Below, piece after piece: positions 35,861-46,595 of a DNA stretch of 64,000 nucleotides. Each line of letters opens with the position of its first letter. The stretch's first letter is position 1. The DNA is from Flavobacteriia bacterium (GTDB lineage Bacteria; Bacteroidota; Bacteroidia; Flavobacteriales_D; Crocinitomicaceae), in contig CANFHU010000006.1 of assembly GCA_947446925.1 (NCBI GenBank), forward strand, positions 1 through 64,000, in the 5' to 3' direction. The position numbers were made by a program, and so were the translations under genes. Under the pieces are notes generated by a model that saw only the letters and a list, made by a program, of their open reading frames with translations, had not been told where the DNA came from and made no database searches.

Positions 35861-38536
35861 ATGAGTAATAATTTACCACCTTTAAAACTTTCGGGTTTAG
35901 AACCTTTGATAGTTACAAAAGAAACAAATTTTATAAATATTGGGGAAAGAACCAATGTCACTGGTTCTCGTGCTTTTTTAAGAATGATTAAAGAAGGTCG
36001 ATTTGAAGATGCTTTGTCGGTAGCCTTAGAGCAAGTGCAGGGTGGAGCTCAAATTATCGATGTGAATATGGACGAAGGGATGATTGATGGAAAAGCAGCG
36101 ATGATTCAGTTTTTGAATTTGATTGCTTCAGAACCAGATATTTCTCGTGTTCCGATTATGATTGATAGTTCTAAATGGGAAATAATTGAGGCTGGATTAA
36201 AATGTATCCAAGGTAAAGGAATTGTAAATTCTATTTCTTTGAAAGAAGGAGAAGAAAATTTCAAAGAACAAGCAAAAAAAATAAAACGATATGGCGCAGC
36301 AGTTATTGTTATGGCTTTTGATGAAGCTGGACAAGCAGACTCCTATGAACGCAGAATTGAAATTTGCGAACGTTCATATCGAATATTAGTTGATCAAGTT
36401 AATTTTCCTGCACAAGATATTATTTTCGATCCAAATATATTTCCTGTTGCAACTGGGATGGAAGAGCATAATAATAATGCGGTTGATTTTTTTCGTGCAA
36501 CTAAATGGATTCGTACCAATTTACCTGGAGCACATGTGAGTGGAGGAGTTTCTAATGTGTCTTTTTCGTTTCGCGGTAATGATAAAGTAAGAGAAGCGAT
36601 GCACTCTGTTTTTTTATATTATGCGATCAAAGAAGGAATGGATATGGGGATTGTTAATCCCACGATGTTAGAAATTTATGATAATATTCCAAAAGATTTA
36701 TTAGAATATGTTGAGGATGTGATTCTAAATAGAAGATCCGATGCAACGGAGCGTTTACTTGAATTCGCTGAAACGGTGAAAGGGGATGCTACGAAAAAAG
36801 AAGTAGATTTATCTTGGAGAGACGCCCCTGTTCAAGAGCGATTAGCACACGCGCTTATAAAAGGAATTGTAGAATTTATTGATGAAGATACGGAGGAATG
36901 TCGTAAGTTGTATCCGCGACCAATTCAAGTTATCGAAGGTCCTTTGATGGATGGGATGAATGTGGTTGGTGATTTGTTTGGCAGTGGAAAAATGTTTTTA
37001 CCGCAAGTTGTTAAATCTGCTCGTGTAATGAAAAAAGCAGTTGCAGTATTATTACCTTATATAGAATTAGAAAAATCTGGCGCAAGTAGTTCTGCAGGCA
37101 AAGTTTTAATGGCAACTGTAAAAGGCGATGTGCATGATATTGGGAAAAATATTGTTGGTGTGGTTTTAGGTTGTAACAATTATGAAGTGGTAGATTTAGG
37201 AGTAATGGTTCCTGCAGAAAAAATTATTGAAACTGCGATTCGTGAAAAAGTAGATGTAATAGGTCTAAGTGGATTAATTACCCCCTCTTTAGATGAAATG
37301 GTACACATGGCGAAAGAAATGCAAAGAGCTGGATTAAGCATTCCTTTAATGATAGGAGGTGCTACAACATCAAAAGTGCATACGGCTGTTAAAATTGAAG
37401 AGCATTATACCAATGGTCCTACAATTCATGTATTAGACGCTTCGAGATCAGTAACCGTTGTTGAGAGTTTATTAGGACAAAGAAAGACGGATTTTGTTGC
37501 TGCAATAAAAACCGAGTATGATACGCTTCGAACGCATCATGAAAAACATAGAAATGCTAAACGTTTATTAAGTTTAGAGGTTGCAAGAAAAAATAGATTT
37601 CAAATTGACTGGAAACAAGAAGATTTGGTTACACCTAAATTTATTGGAAATCAAACGTTATTGAATTATCCATTAGAAAAGTTGGTGGAATATATTGATT
37701 GGACTCCCTTCTTTCAAACTTGGGAGTTACATGGTAAATTTCCACAAATCTTGCAAGATGAAATTGTTGGTGAGGAAGCTACAAAATTATTTGCCGATGC
37801 ACAAGAAATGTTAACCAAAATAGTTCACGAAAAATGGTTGGAAGCACGTGCTGTAGTTGGTTTATATCCTGCAAATAGTATTGGTGATGATATCGAAATT
37901 TATGCAGACGAATCTAGGTCAAAAACTTTAATTGTGCAACATGCATTAAGACAACAAACAGAAAAGGTAGCTGGAGCGCCAAGTATGTCGTTGTCCGATT
38001 TTATCGCTCCTAAAGATTTGAATTTGAAGGATTATGTAGGTGGTTTTGTGGTTACAACAGGAATTGGGTTAGAGGAAAAAGTTGCTGAATTTGAAGCGGA
38101 GCATGATGATTATAATTCTATTCTTTTAAAAGCACTCGGTGATCGTTTGGCGGAAGCTTTTGCGGAACATTTACATGCTTTAGTTAGAACGGATTTATGG
38201 GGATATGCAGTAGGAGAGAATTTAAATAATGATGAGTTAATCAAAGAAAAATATCAAGGTATTCGTCCAGCTCCAGGATATCCAGCGTGCCCAGATCATA
38301 CGGAAAAAGTTGGTCTATTTGAACTTTTGGATGCAACTAAAATAACAGGAGTGACTTTAACTGAAAGTTTAGCGATGTTACCAACTTCTTCAGTGAGTGG
38401 TTGGTATTTCGCGCACCCGCAAGCAAAATATTTTGGACTAGGTAAAATTACAGAAGAGCAAGTGGCGGATATAGCAAAACGTAATGGGCGTTCCAATGAT
38501 GAAATGTCCCGTTGGTTAGGAAGTGTAATTCACTAG
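35861..38536 (+). CDS. metH: Methionine synthase, folate/cobalamin/activation half (split MetH)
   Basis: An 891-residue protein carrying the other MetH modules in order: methyltetrahydrofolate-binding pterin domain (about 15-290; [31 protein letters not shown]), cobalamin cap (about 320-400), B12-binding Rossmann domain with the axial-ligand motif GDVHDIGKN (His425) and [11 protein letters not shown], and the SAM-dependent reactivation domain (about 560-890; [15 protein letters not shown]). It follows the homocysteine-binding half after one base. A metF gene often comes next in related genomes; here the next gene is a PKD-repeat giant. Confidence 0.96.
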   Translation: MSNNLPPLKLSGLEPLIVTKETNFINIGERTNVTGSRAFLRMIKEGRFEDALSVALEQVQGGAQIIDVNMDEGMIDGKAAMIQFLNLIASEPDISRVPIMIDSSKWEIIEAGLKCIQGKGIVNSISLKEGEENFKEQAKKIKRYGAAVIVMAFDEAGQADSYERRIEICERSYRILVDQVNFPAQDIIFDPNIFPVATGMEEHNNNAVDFFRATKWIRTNLPGAHVSGGVSNVSFSFRGNDKVREAMHSVFLYYAIKEGMDMGIVNPTMLEIYDNIPKDLLEYVEDVILNRRSDATERLLEFAETVKGDATKKEVDLSWRDAPVQERLAHALIKGIVEFIDEDTEECRKLYPRPIQVIEGPLMDGMNVVGDLFGSGKMFLPQVVKSARVMKKAVAVLLPYIELEKSGASSSAGKVLMATVKGDVHDIGKNIVGVVLGCNNYEVVDLGVMVPAEKIIETAIREKVDVIGLSGLITPSLDEMVHMAKEMQRAGLSIPLMIGGATTSKVHTAVKIEEHYTNGPTIHVLDASRSVTVVESLLGQRKTDFVAAIKTEYDTLRTHHEKHRNAKRLLSLEVARKNRFQIDWKQEDLVTPKFIGNQTLLNYPLEKLVEYIDWTPFFQTWELHGKFPQILQDEIVGEEATKLFADAQEMLTKIVHEKWLEARAVVGLYPANSIGDDIEIYADESRSKTLIVQHALRQQTEKVAGAPSMSLSDFIAPKDLNLKDYVGGFVVTTGIGLEEKVAEFEAEHDDYNSILLKALGDRLAEAFAEHLHALVRTDLWGYAVGENLNNDELIKEKYQGIRPAPGYPACPDHTEKVGLFELLDATKITGVTLTESLAMLPTSSVSGWYFAHPQAKYFGLGKITEEQVADIAKRNGRSNDEMSRWLGSVIH

Positions 38537-38577
38537 TTTTTTGTATCTTTATTTTTCTTTTACAGGAAAATAGCTAC

Positions 38578-41500
38578 ATGAAACAGTGGATCAGCAATAT
38601 TATTTTTGTATTATTTAGTTTTGTTGGACTTTCTCAAGCTCCGAATGCTGATTTCGCCACTTCTACTACGAAAGTTTGTGTAGGGACTTCTATAAAATTC
38701 GCAAATGTTTCTGCATCTGGTAATTCCCCAATTCAGACTTCAACTTGGGATTTTGGCGATGGAAATACCAGCACTGTTTCAGGGACAAATGGGATTGAGC
38801 ATTCCTACGATGCACCTGGTTTATATTCGGTAGAATTGTTGGTGATTTCTAAGAGTAATGTAACAGGTCAAAAGAAAAAAACGAATTACATTGAAGTATT
38901 AGCCTTACCGAAAGCAGATTTTGAATTCTCAGGAGATAAATGTACTTTACCTGCTACTATTTCCATTATAAATAAATCTTCATCTGGTTCAGGATATTCC
39001 TATAAATGGGATTTTGGTAATGGACAAACCAGTACAGCAAGTGTTCCAACTTCTGTAGTATATTCTACTGGAGGAACATTTTCAATTTCGTTAACGTTGT
39101 CCAATAATTTCCCAGGTTGTTCAGGTGCTACAGGCACATCTACAAAGCCAATTACGATATATGATTTTAAAGGTACTGTATCCGGTGTAAATTCCATTTG
39201 TGCTGGTTCTTCCACCTCTTTAGTGGTTAAACCCAATCGAAAAGTAGATACGTATGCTTGGGATTTTGGAAATCAAACTAGTGGTGGTAATAATGATTCC
39301 ATGACTGGAGTTTACACTAAAGCTGGAAATTATTCGGTTTCAGTTACCATGACTGATAATTCCATTTCTTGTAGTGCGAAGGCTACATACAAAGTTCAGG
39401 TAAAAGCATTGCCGATACCAAGTTTTTCTGTGAATAAAGTGAAGGTTTGTCCAAATTTTCCAATACAATTTACAAATACGACAGCTGAAGGTTCTAATTT
39501 TTCTTGGAATTTTGGAGAAGGTAGTTTCGCAGGAAGAACCCCCCCACCAACAATCTATACAAAAGAAGGAGATTATACGGTTTCGCTTGAATGCAAAGGT
39601 ACTAATGGATGTATTGGTCAGTCTAAAATAGATAAATATATTTTGGTACATAGTCCGCATCCAAAAATTTCAGCAGATAAATTGAAAGGTTGTTCGATCT
39701 TATCAACTCAATTTTCAGACACCTCCACGATGTCGAATGTAGATAATCCAATTGTAAAATGGGAGTGGGATTTGGGGAATAATAAAACATTTATTGGTAA
39801 AACGCCACCAAAGCAGACCTATGATATTGGTAAATATGATATTAAATTAAAAGTAACTACATTAACTAATTGTACTAATGATACAATATATAAATCATAT
39901 ATTAGAGTTGGGAAAATTGAAAAAGTAAATTTTACTGTACAGCCAAAATCAGAATGTTTAAAAAAATCAATTCAATTTTTAGACGCGTCTACTATACTTG
40001 CTCCGCATTCGGCAGATGAAATCATTTACACTTGGGATTATGGAGATGGGACAAAGGATATACAAAATAATCCAACTCATGCCTATTACAAGGATACTGG
40101 ATATTTTGATGTTAAACTGAAAATTGATTTTAGAGGGTGTCTAGATTCTGTACTTATCCCTAAAGTAGTTTATGCAAAACCAACCCTTGCTAGTTTTGAA
40201 GTACAAAAGTTATATTGTAATCCAATTATGCCTTTAACGGTTTTATTTAAGGATAATTCTAAGTCTGGAAAAAGTGATAATGTTTCTGTAAATTGGTCTT
40301 TTGGTGATGGGAAATCTGGAAATATTCCAACGGTAAATATGAATTCTTCTAGTTTAGGATCGATGAGTTCTGTATTTACAGAGTACGGAACCTTTACAGC
40401 AGTTCAGACCGTTACGAATCATACAACTGGTTGTGTGGATACTGCGAAGCGAGAATTTCATATTTCCTGGGTAAAACCAAATTTCACCATTGAACAGGAT
40501 TCAATCTGTCAATTCTCAGAAGTAGGATTTCACGATATTAGTACTTCTTTTCCGAAACATTCATTGACATCTTTTCGTTTTTTATCGGGGGATGGCGGGC
40601 AAGTTTCCGGAAAAAATTCTGTTTATACCTATAATCAAGGTGGTCGCTTCGAAGTAAAATCGATACCTACCAATTCTGTTGGTTGTTTTGATACTATTCG
40701 ATTTGATAGTTTAACAGTACTCACGTTACCAAAAGCGGTTATCGTACCAGATAAAAAAATCGGCTGTATTGGATCGATAATTACTTATGCAAATCAATCA
40801 CACAAACAAAAAAATGGTGTGTCTTTGGATTCTTATTATTGGAAATTTGCTTACACAAAAAGTAAGGATTCCACTTTTAATATATCCGAAAGTAAATCCG
40901 TTTTATATCAAGGAGTTGGTATGTATTACTCTTATTTACTAGTAAAAGATAACTTTGGTTGTAGATCTTTTTTAGATTCTGCAATGATTCAAATTACACA
41001 ACCAAGTTCAGAATATATTTACAAACCAGTTGTTTGTAATAACGAACTATTTAAAACATATTGTAAAAATTCTGAACCAGGAACACATAATTCTTGGCTC
41101 ATTGACAATAATCAAGTTGCTGTAGATCAGGACACGCTTAAATTTTCATTTCAAGACAAATCAAATGAAATTTATGTGAACCATACTATTTCGATGCATT
41201 CTGTTGATATCAATGGTTGTCCAAATAAAAAAGAAAATAGTATTTCGGTTTCCTTACCGAAAGCAAATCTATCTTATCATTTAACGAGTCAGATAGAGAA
41301 CAATATGAATGATAAAGGAGAGTTTAAATGTCCTCCAATAGAAAGTAAATACCAAGATGTTACTTCTTCTATTGGTAAAATCGATTCTTCTTTTTGGAGT
41401 TTTGGAATTGGTAAAAAAGCGATAATTCACAAACCAACAATTAATTATTTATTTCCAGGTACTTATTCGGTTACACTTAAATCCAAAGACGAATACGGGT

Positions 41501-42327
41501 GTTTTGGAGATACTACGTTAATTGATTTCTTAACGATATTAGGTCCAAAAGCGATTTCTTCATGGAGTAGTATGGGAGATGTTTGTGGTCAAAATTATCA
41601 GTTTCAATTGTCAAAATTAGAGAATGTAACTTCTATTTATTGGTCCTTAGATGATAATACATTTGTTTCTGATTCATTGACTTTTAAACACTCATATCAA
41701 AATATTCAAAAATTTGGTCCTACTGTTACACTTAAAGATTTAGAAGGCTGTAAAGTTGTTTATCCATTAGATACAATTTCGATTCCGGATAAAGGGATTC
41801 AAGCAATTTTTGATATTCAAAAAAATTCAATTAAAATAGGGGAAAATGTATCTTTAAAAGATTTATCTGTTCCAAAAACTCAATTAGTTTTATGGAAATG
41901 GAATTTATCAGAAGAAGATTCAATTTTTACAGATAAAAGTGAAGATATCACTCAAAAATATTTAAAAGGTGGCAAAAAAAATATTGTTTTAACCATACAA
42001 GATCAGAATGGATGTTCCGATCAAGATTTTCATTCATTGGATGTAATAGATGATTACGATGTTCCTAATGTTATTACACCAAATGGAGATGGCATTAATG
42101 ATGTCTTGGTTTTGTTTGATGAAATTTTCAGTAATTATTCTGTTGCAATTTTTAATCGTTGGGGAACTAAGGTGTATTCTTGTTTAAACCAAAAAGGAGT
42201 TTTTGTGTGGGATGGGTTGGATAGCCAACATCGTAAATTGGAAGATGGAGTTTATTTTTTTAAATTAGAAGGTACTTTTTTAGATGGTAAATTTTTCTCC
42301 AAAAAAGGAAATATAACACTTTTATGA
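38578..42327 (+). CDS. PKD-repeat giant surface protein 1 with gliding-associated C-terminal domain
   Basis: From the ATG at 38578 (1249 residues; an upstream in-frame start inside metH would add 22 residues and spoil the signal peptide). Signal peptide about 1-19 (ending VGLSQ). Then a long series of PKD domains marked by W-D/S-F-G-D/N-G cores (WDFGDGNTS, WDFGNGQTS, WDLGNNKT, WDYGDGTKD, WSFGDGKSG), each with conserved cysteines. The last ~88 residues (from about 1162; NVITPNGDGIND, AIFNRWGTKVYS, LEDGVYFFKLEG) form the CHU_C/type B T9SS domain. It overlaps its homologue downstream by ATGA. It begins 41 bases after metH without an obvious terminator. An adhesin or matrix role is inferred. Confidence 0.92.
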   Translation: MKQWISNIIFVLFSFVGLSQAPNADFATSTTKVCVGTSIKFANVSASGNSPIQTSTWDFGDGNTSTVSGTNGIEHSYDAPGLYSVELLVISKSNVTGQKKKTNYIEVLALPKADFEFSGDKCTLPATISIINKSSSGSGYSYKWDFGNGQTSTASVPTSVVYSTGGTFSISLTLSNNFPGCSGATGTSTKPITIYDFKGTVSGVNSICAGSSTSLVVKPNRKVDTYAWDFGNQTSGGNNDSMTGVYTKAGNYSVSVTMTDNSISCSAKATYKVQVKALPIPSFSVNKVKVCPNFPIQFTNTTAEGSNFSWNFGEGSFAGRTPPPTIYTKEGDYTVSLECKGTNGCIGQSKIDKYILVHSPHPKISADKLKGCSILSTQFSDTSTMSNVDNPIVKWEWDLGNNKTFIGKTPPKQTYDIGKYDIKLKVTTLTNCTNDTIYKSYIRVGKIEKVNFTVQPKSECLKKSIQFLDASTILAPHSADEIIYTWDYGDGTKDIQNNPTHAYYKDTGYFDVKLKIDFRGCLDSVLIPKVVYAKPTLASFEVQKLYCNPIMPLTVLFKDNSKSGKSDNVSVNWSFGDGKSGNIPTVNMNSSSLGSMSSVFTEYGTFTAVQTVTNHTTGCVDTAKREFHISWVKPNFTIEQDSICQFSEVGFHDISTSFPKHSLTSFRFLSGDGGQVSGKNSVYTYNQGGRFEVKSIPTNSVGCFDTIRFDSLTVLTLPKAVIVPDKKIGCIGSIITYANQSHKQKNGVSLDSYYWKFAYTKSKDSTFNISESKSVLYQGVGMYYSYLLVKDNFGCRSFLDSAMIQITQPSSEYIYKPVVCNNELFKTYCKNSEPGTHNSWLIDNNQVAVDQDTLKFSFQDKSNEIYVNHTISMHSVDINGCPNKKENSISVSLPKANLSYHLTSQIENNMNDKGEFKCPPIESKYQDVTSSIGKIDSSFWSFGIGKKAIIHKPTINYLFPGTYSVTLKSKDEYGCFGDTTLIDFLTILGPKAISSWSSMGDVCGQNYQFQLSKLENVTSIYWSLDDNTFVSDSLTFKHSYQNIQKFGPTVTLKDLEGCKVVYPLDTISIPDKGIQAIFDIQKNSIKIGENVSLKDLSVPKTQLVLWKWNLSEEDSIFTDKSEDITQKYLKGGKKNIVLTIQDQNGCSDQDFHSLDVIDDYDVPNVITPNGDGINDVLVLFDEIFSNYSVAIFNRWGTKVYSCLNQKGVFVWDGLDSQHRKLEDGVYFFKLEGTFLDGKFFSKKGNITLL

Positions 42328-45300
42328 ATTTATATATGAATTTTTGGAGACTTGTATTTTTTCTATTTTTTATAATATTCAATACTTTTATTTTTTCTCA
42401 AGCACCAAATGTTAGTTTTGAAACTACTACTGTAAAAGTCTGTCTTGGTTCTCCTGTAATATTTGACAATAAAACAATTCCAGGGAATGCTTCTTTAGAT
42501 AAGTCTTTGTGGGATTTTGGGGATGGTATTATTATTAGTATCGATGGAAATACATCTATAAGTCATACGTATTCTAAAATTGGTCCTTATACCGTCGAAT
42601 TGTTTGTGACGGACAAAAATGGGTTGTCTGGAAAAAAAAGATTAACCAATTACATAGAAGTTATTCCTTTACCGATTTTGGATTTCGATTTAGTAGGGGA
42701 TAATTGTCATTTACCAAGTAAAATAAAAGTAGAGAATAAAACATTAAATGTTTCAGAATTTACGTATGCTTGGGATTTTGGAAATGGGACCAAAAGCACG
42801 TTAGCCTCACCTGATTCTTTAACTTATTTAAAAGAAGATACATTTGCCATTAAATTACAATTAATAAGTAATAAGATTTCATGTAACGCTTCCTTGAAAA
42901 GGGTGAAACAAATTTCAGTTTATGACTTTAAAGGCAAGATAGAGGGTGATCCTATTTTTTGTGAGCGTGAGACTAAAAAAATGGTTGTTAACGCTAATTA
43001 CCCAATCGATAACTTAATTTGGAAGGTAACAAATGGTTCTATCTCGACGAATAAAGACACTGGTTTAGTTACACTTTATCAATCAGGTAAATTTAGTTTG
43101 AAAGTAGAAGCCTATTCCAAAAAAATTAATTGTCAATCCAATTTTTTATTACCTATAACCATAAAGCCTTCTCCGTTACCAACTTTCACCGCAAATAAAC
43201 AAATTGCATGTCCTGGGGCATCGATTCAATTTACAGAAACTACATCGAGTTCATTAGGTTACACAGATTTTAAATGGTTTTTTGGAGATAATACAACCTA
43301 CGTAGGAAGTAAACCACCAGTAAAATCGTACGAAGATATTGGAAATTATACGGTTACCTTAAGTTGTAAAGGTACAAATGGATGTACGGGTTATATACAA
43401 CATTCTAATTTCATAAAAATTCAAGGTTCGGTTCCAATTTTTACAGTTGACAAAGCACAGGTTTGCGCAGGGGGTAAAGTCTTAATTTCTCCTAAAACCG
43501 ATTCTTTGAGTAATTGTGTTTGGGATTTTGGAGATGGTACTACATTCAGTGGAAATAAACCGCCAGCCCATACCTACTTGATAGATAGTAGTTATACTGT
43601 ATCTCTTAAATGTATTATGGGGAATGGATGTATCGGAAAAAATACGGTTAAGAATTTTATCCTTGTTAAAGGACCAAAACCTTTTTTTAAAGTATCCAGA
43701 GAGGTTATTTGTCCTGGTATGTCCTGTGATTTTTTGGTTTCGGATTCGATTGCAAACTGTCAATGGGGGTTTGGGGATGGTGTTACATCTGTTTCAAGAA
43801 ATCCGTCGCATACTTATGCTAAAGAAGGTAAATATGCAGTGTCTTTAAAAGCAACGTATAAGGACGGTTGCATTGGAAAACAAACGAAAGATAATTTGAT
43901 TACTGTAACTAATCCAATTCCAATAATCCATTCAAATATTAAAGCAGGTTGTGATAAATTAGCAGTGGTTTTTAGTGATAGTTCCAGTAATCCCATTAAA
44001 GATGATCCTTTTGTTACTTGGAAATGGGATTTTGGTAATGGTGTAATTTCCACAGATAAAACTCCAAAAATTCAATACTATAGTGCAGGAATTTATGATG
44101 TTAAATTAAGTGTAATTTCCGCAAACAAATGTACCAACGATACAATTATAAAAAAAATGATTCAAGTTGGTAAAATAGATGCGTTAACTTTTACGAATAA
44201 TCCAATTTCTGCATGCAAGAATTTAGATGTTTCATTTTATCAAAATGTTGTTATAAATGCAATGCACACAAATGATGAGGTGTCCTACCTTTGGGATTTT
44301 GGAGATGCTTCAGAACAACTTAAAGCAATCAATCCAACTCATCGTTACTCTCAAAATATTGGTTTTTATGATGTTAAATTGTTTGTTGAATTTAGAGGAT
44401 GTAAAGATTCTATCGTTCGAAACCATGCAGTGGAAGTTAAACCGTCTAAAGCATTTTTTGAAATACAACAATTGTATTGTAATCCAACAAAACTTCCTGT
44501 AAACGTAAAAATTAAAGATAAGTCTCAATCCAATTTAACTGATAATATTCAGACTAATTGGGATTTTGGTGACGGAAATTCAAATGCTATAACTAGTGTT
44601 AATTTGGCGGATTCTAATTTAGCATCGACTTCACATTTGTATAATGATTACGGTTCGTATACAATTAAACAAACAATAAACAATTTAACTACTGGTTGTA
44701 TTGATACAATTTCAAAACAAGTTCATATTTCATGGATACAACCAGAGATAGTATTAGGTGTTGATTCTGTTTGTAATCTATCTTCATTTAAACTTACAGA
44801 TAATTCATCCACTTTTATTTTACACCCAATACAAACGAGTACATTTTTGCTAGGAGACGGAAATACCATAAAAGGAAACGAGGTCAAATATGCCTATAAG
44901 AATGCGGGGTTATACCAAGTTTATGGTATACCAATTAATGCTGTTGGTTGCTCGGATACAACAAAATTAGCTAAAAGTATTTCTGTTTTATCTTTACCTG
45001 TAACATCGCTAGTTTCGAATAAAAAAATAACATGTAAAGGCAAACGAGTCCATTTTGGTAATAATTCATATGCTCTGAAAAATGGTTTTCCGTTAAGTGC
45101 TTTTTATTGGTCTCATTCAAATTTTACGCAAAAGGATACTACGTTTACTATAACCGATTCTGTGTATATGGATTATTTCACACTTGGAGATTTTTATACC
45201 ACTTTAATTGTCGAAGATAAATTTGGTTGTCGTTCCGTGGATAGTGTTAAGATTCAAATAAAACAACCAAGTGCAGAGTTTACAATGCAGAATTTTGTTT

Positions 45301-46595
45301 GTAATAATGAAGTTTTTAAGGCAAAAGTAAATCAAAAGAATATCGGTGGATTAAATTCTTGGATTGTAGATAATAATATGATTAATTTTGGTGATGAAAT
45401 GGAGTTTTCTTTTCAAGAGCCTTCCAATCAATTGTATACTACACATCGTGTAGAATTAGCCGTAATAGATTCTAATTCCTGTATCAATAAAAAGGAGTCA
45501 ATTATTAAAGTTTCGCATCCACAAGCAGGCATTTCATATACACTTTCTAGTCCTTTAAATAATAATATAAATGCTTTAGGTGAATTCAAATGTCCACCAA
45601 TAACATCTACTTTTTTAAATACAACAAAATCTATTGGGAAAATTGATTCTTCAAATTGGAAGTTTTGGACTGGAAAAACATCGGAATTATTTAGTCCACA
45701 AGTAAATTATTTTTTCCCAGGCACTTATACAGTATCATTAGCCGTAGTGGATGAGTTTGGCTGTAAGTCTGATACAACAATTGTTGATTTATTAACTATT
45801 TTAGGTCCACAAGGTGTTCCATCTTGGATAAAAACGGATTCACTTTGTGGACAAGCTTACCAATTTAGTTTATCCGATCTAGAAAATGTTTCAGATATAA
45901 CCTGGTATTTAGATAAGGATTTAGTTGTACATGATTCCTTAAAATTTAATTATTCTTTTTTAGGGAATAATGCATATTCGCCATATGTAATATTAACAGA
46001 TACATTAGGTTGTAATGTAACATATTATACAGATAGTATTATTGTTCCAGATTTGGGAATAATTTCAAAATTTTATACAGAGGATAAACCTTATAAATTA
46101 GGTGAATTAGTTGCTTTCTCTGATGTTTCCAGTAAAAAGAATGATATTACTATGTGGGAATGGGATTTAGGGGATTCAACTATTTTATATACTAATTTTC
46201 AAAATTTAATCAAGCAACAATATGTTACGAGTGGAGAAAAGTCGATACAATTAAAAGTAACAAATACAAAAGGTTGTTTTGATGTCTCTAATCAGGTTAT
46301 AAAAGTTGTCAATGACTATGATATTCCAAATGTAATCACGCCAAATGGAGATGGAATTAACGATCAATTTATTTTATTTGATCAAATTTTCAAACACTAT
46401 ACTATCTCCATTTTCAATCGTTGGGGCGCTATAATAGTGCATAGAATAAATCAATCGGATGTTCTTATGTGGGATGGTAAAGATGAAAAAAAAGAAGTTT
46501 GTGCTGATGGTGTATACTTTTACGTTTTAGATGGAATATTGTTAGATGGAACTGCTTTTAAGAAAACAGGAAATATTTCGTTACTAAAAAACTAA
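42324..46595 (+). CDS. PKD-repeat giant surface protein 2 with gliding-associated C-terminal domain
   Basis: 1423 residues; signal peptide about 1-26 (ending TFIFSQ). It is collinear with protein 1 along its whole length (shared landmarks QLYCNP, KCTNDTI/NCTNDTI, GEFKCPPI, NVITPNGDGIND). Between about 43435 and 43925 it carries two further PKD modules (cores WDFGDGTTF and WGFGDGVTS) that protein 1 lacks, accounting for most of the 174-residue difference. The CHU_C domain runs from about residue 1333 to the end, ending GNISLLKN. Its ATG overlaps the stop of gene 1 (ATGA), giving coupled expression. It ends tail to tail with the amidohydrolase gene, the stop codons overlapping. Confidence 0.92.
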   Translation: MNLYMNFWRLVFFLFFIIFNTFIFSQAPNVSFETTTVKVCLGSPVIFDNKTIPGNASLDKSLWDFGDGIIISIDGNTSISHTYSKIGPYTVELFVTDKNGLSGKKRLTNYIEVIPLPILDFDLVGDNCHLPSKIKVENKTLNVSEFTYAWDFGNGTKSTLASPDSLTYLKEDTFAIKLQLISNKISCNASLKRVKQISVYDFKGKIEGDPIFCERETKKMVVNANYPIDNLIWKVTNGSISTNKDTGLVTLYQSGKFSLKVEAYSKKINCQSNFLLPITIKPSPLPTFTANKQIACPGASIQFTETTSSSLGYTDFKWFFGDNTTYVGSKPPVKSYEDIGNYTVTLSCKGTNGCTGYIQHSNFIKIQGSVPIFTVDKAQVCAGGKVLISPKTDSLSNCVWDFGDGTTFSGNKPPAHTYLIDSSYTVSLKCIMGNGCIGKNTVKNFILVKGPKPFFKVSREVICPGMSCDFLVSDSIANCQWGFGDGVTSVSRNPSHTYAKEGKYAVSLKATYKDGCIGKQTKDNLITVTNPIPIIHSNIKAGCDKLAVVFSDSSSNPIKDDPFVTWKWDFGNGVISTDKTPKIQYYSAGIYDVKLSVISANKCTNDTIIKKMIQVGKIDALTFTNNPISACKNLDVSFYQNVVINAMHTNDEVSYLWDFGDASEQLKAINPTHRYSQNIGFYDVKLFVEFRGCKDSIVRNHAVEVKPSKAFFEIQQLYCNPTKLPVNVKIKDKSQSNLTDNIQTNWDFGDGNSNAITSVNLADSNLASTSHLYNDYGSYTIKQTINNLTTGCIDTISKQVHISWIQPEIVLGVDSVCNLSSFKLTDNSSTFILHPIQTSTFLLGDGNTIKGNEVKYAYKNAGLYQVYGIPINAVGCSDTTKLAKSISVLSLPVTSLVSNKKITCKGKRVHFGNNSYALKNGFPLSAFYWSHSNFTQKDTTFTITDSVYMDYFTLGDFYTTLIVEDKFGCRSVDSVKIQIKQPSAEFTMQNFVCNNEVFKAKVNQKNIGGLNSWIVDNNMINFGDEMEFSFQEPSNQLYTTHRVELAVIDSNSCINKKESIIKVSHPQAGISYTLSSPLNNNINALGEFKCPPITSTFLNTTKSIGKIDSSNWKFWTGKTSELFSPQVNYFFPGTYTVSLAVVDEFGCKSDTTIVDLLTILGPQGVPSWIKTDSLCGQAYQFSLSDLENVSDITWYLDKDLVVHDSLKFNYSFLGNNAYSPYVILTDTLGCNVTYYTDSIIVPDLGIISKFYTEDKPYKLGELVAFSDVSSKKNDITMWEWDLGDSTILYTNFQNLIKQQYVTSGEKSIQLKVTNTKGCFDVSNQVIKVVNDYDIPNVITPNGDGINDQFILFDQIFKHYTISIFNRWGAIIVHRINQSDVLMWDGKDEKKEVCADGVYFYVLDGILLDGTAFKKTGNISLLKN

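Noticed and set aside
34861-38536. The metH gene split as a frameshift or assembly error
   Set aside because: Both halves have full-length domain ends, a TAA stop then ATG one base later, and split MetH is usual in Bacteroidetes.
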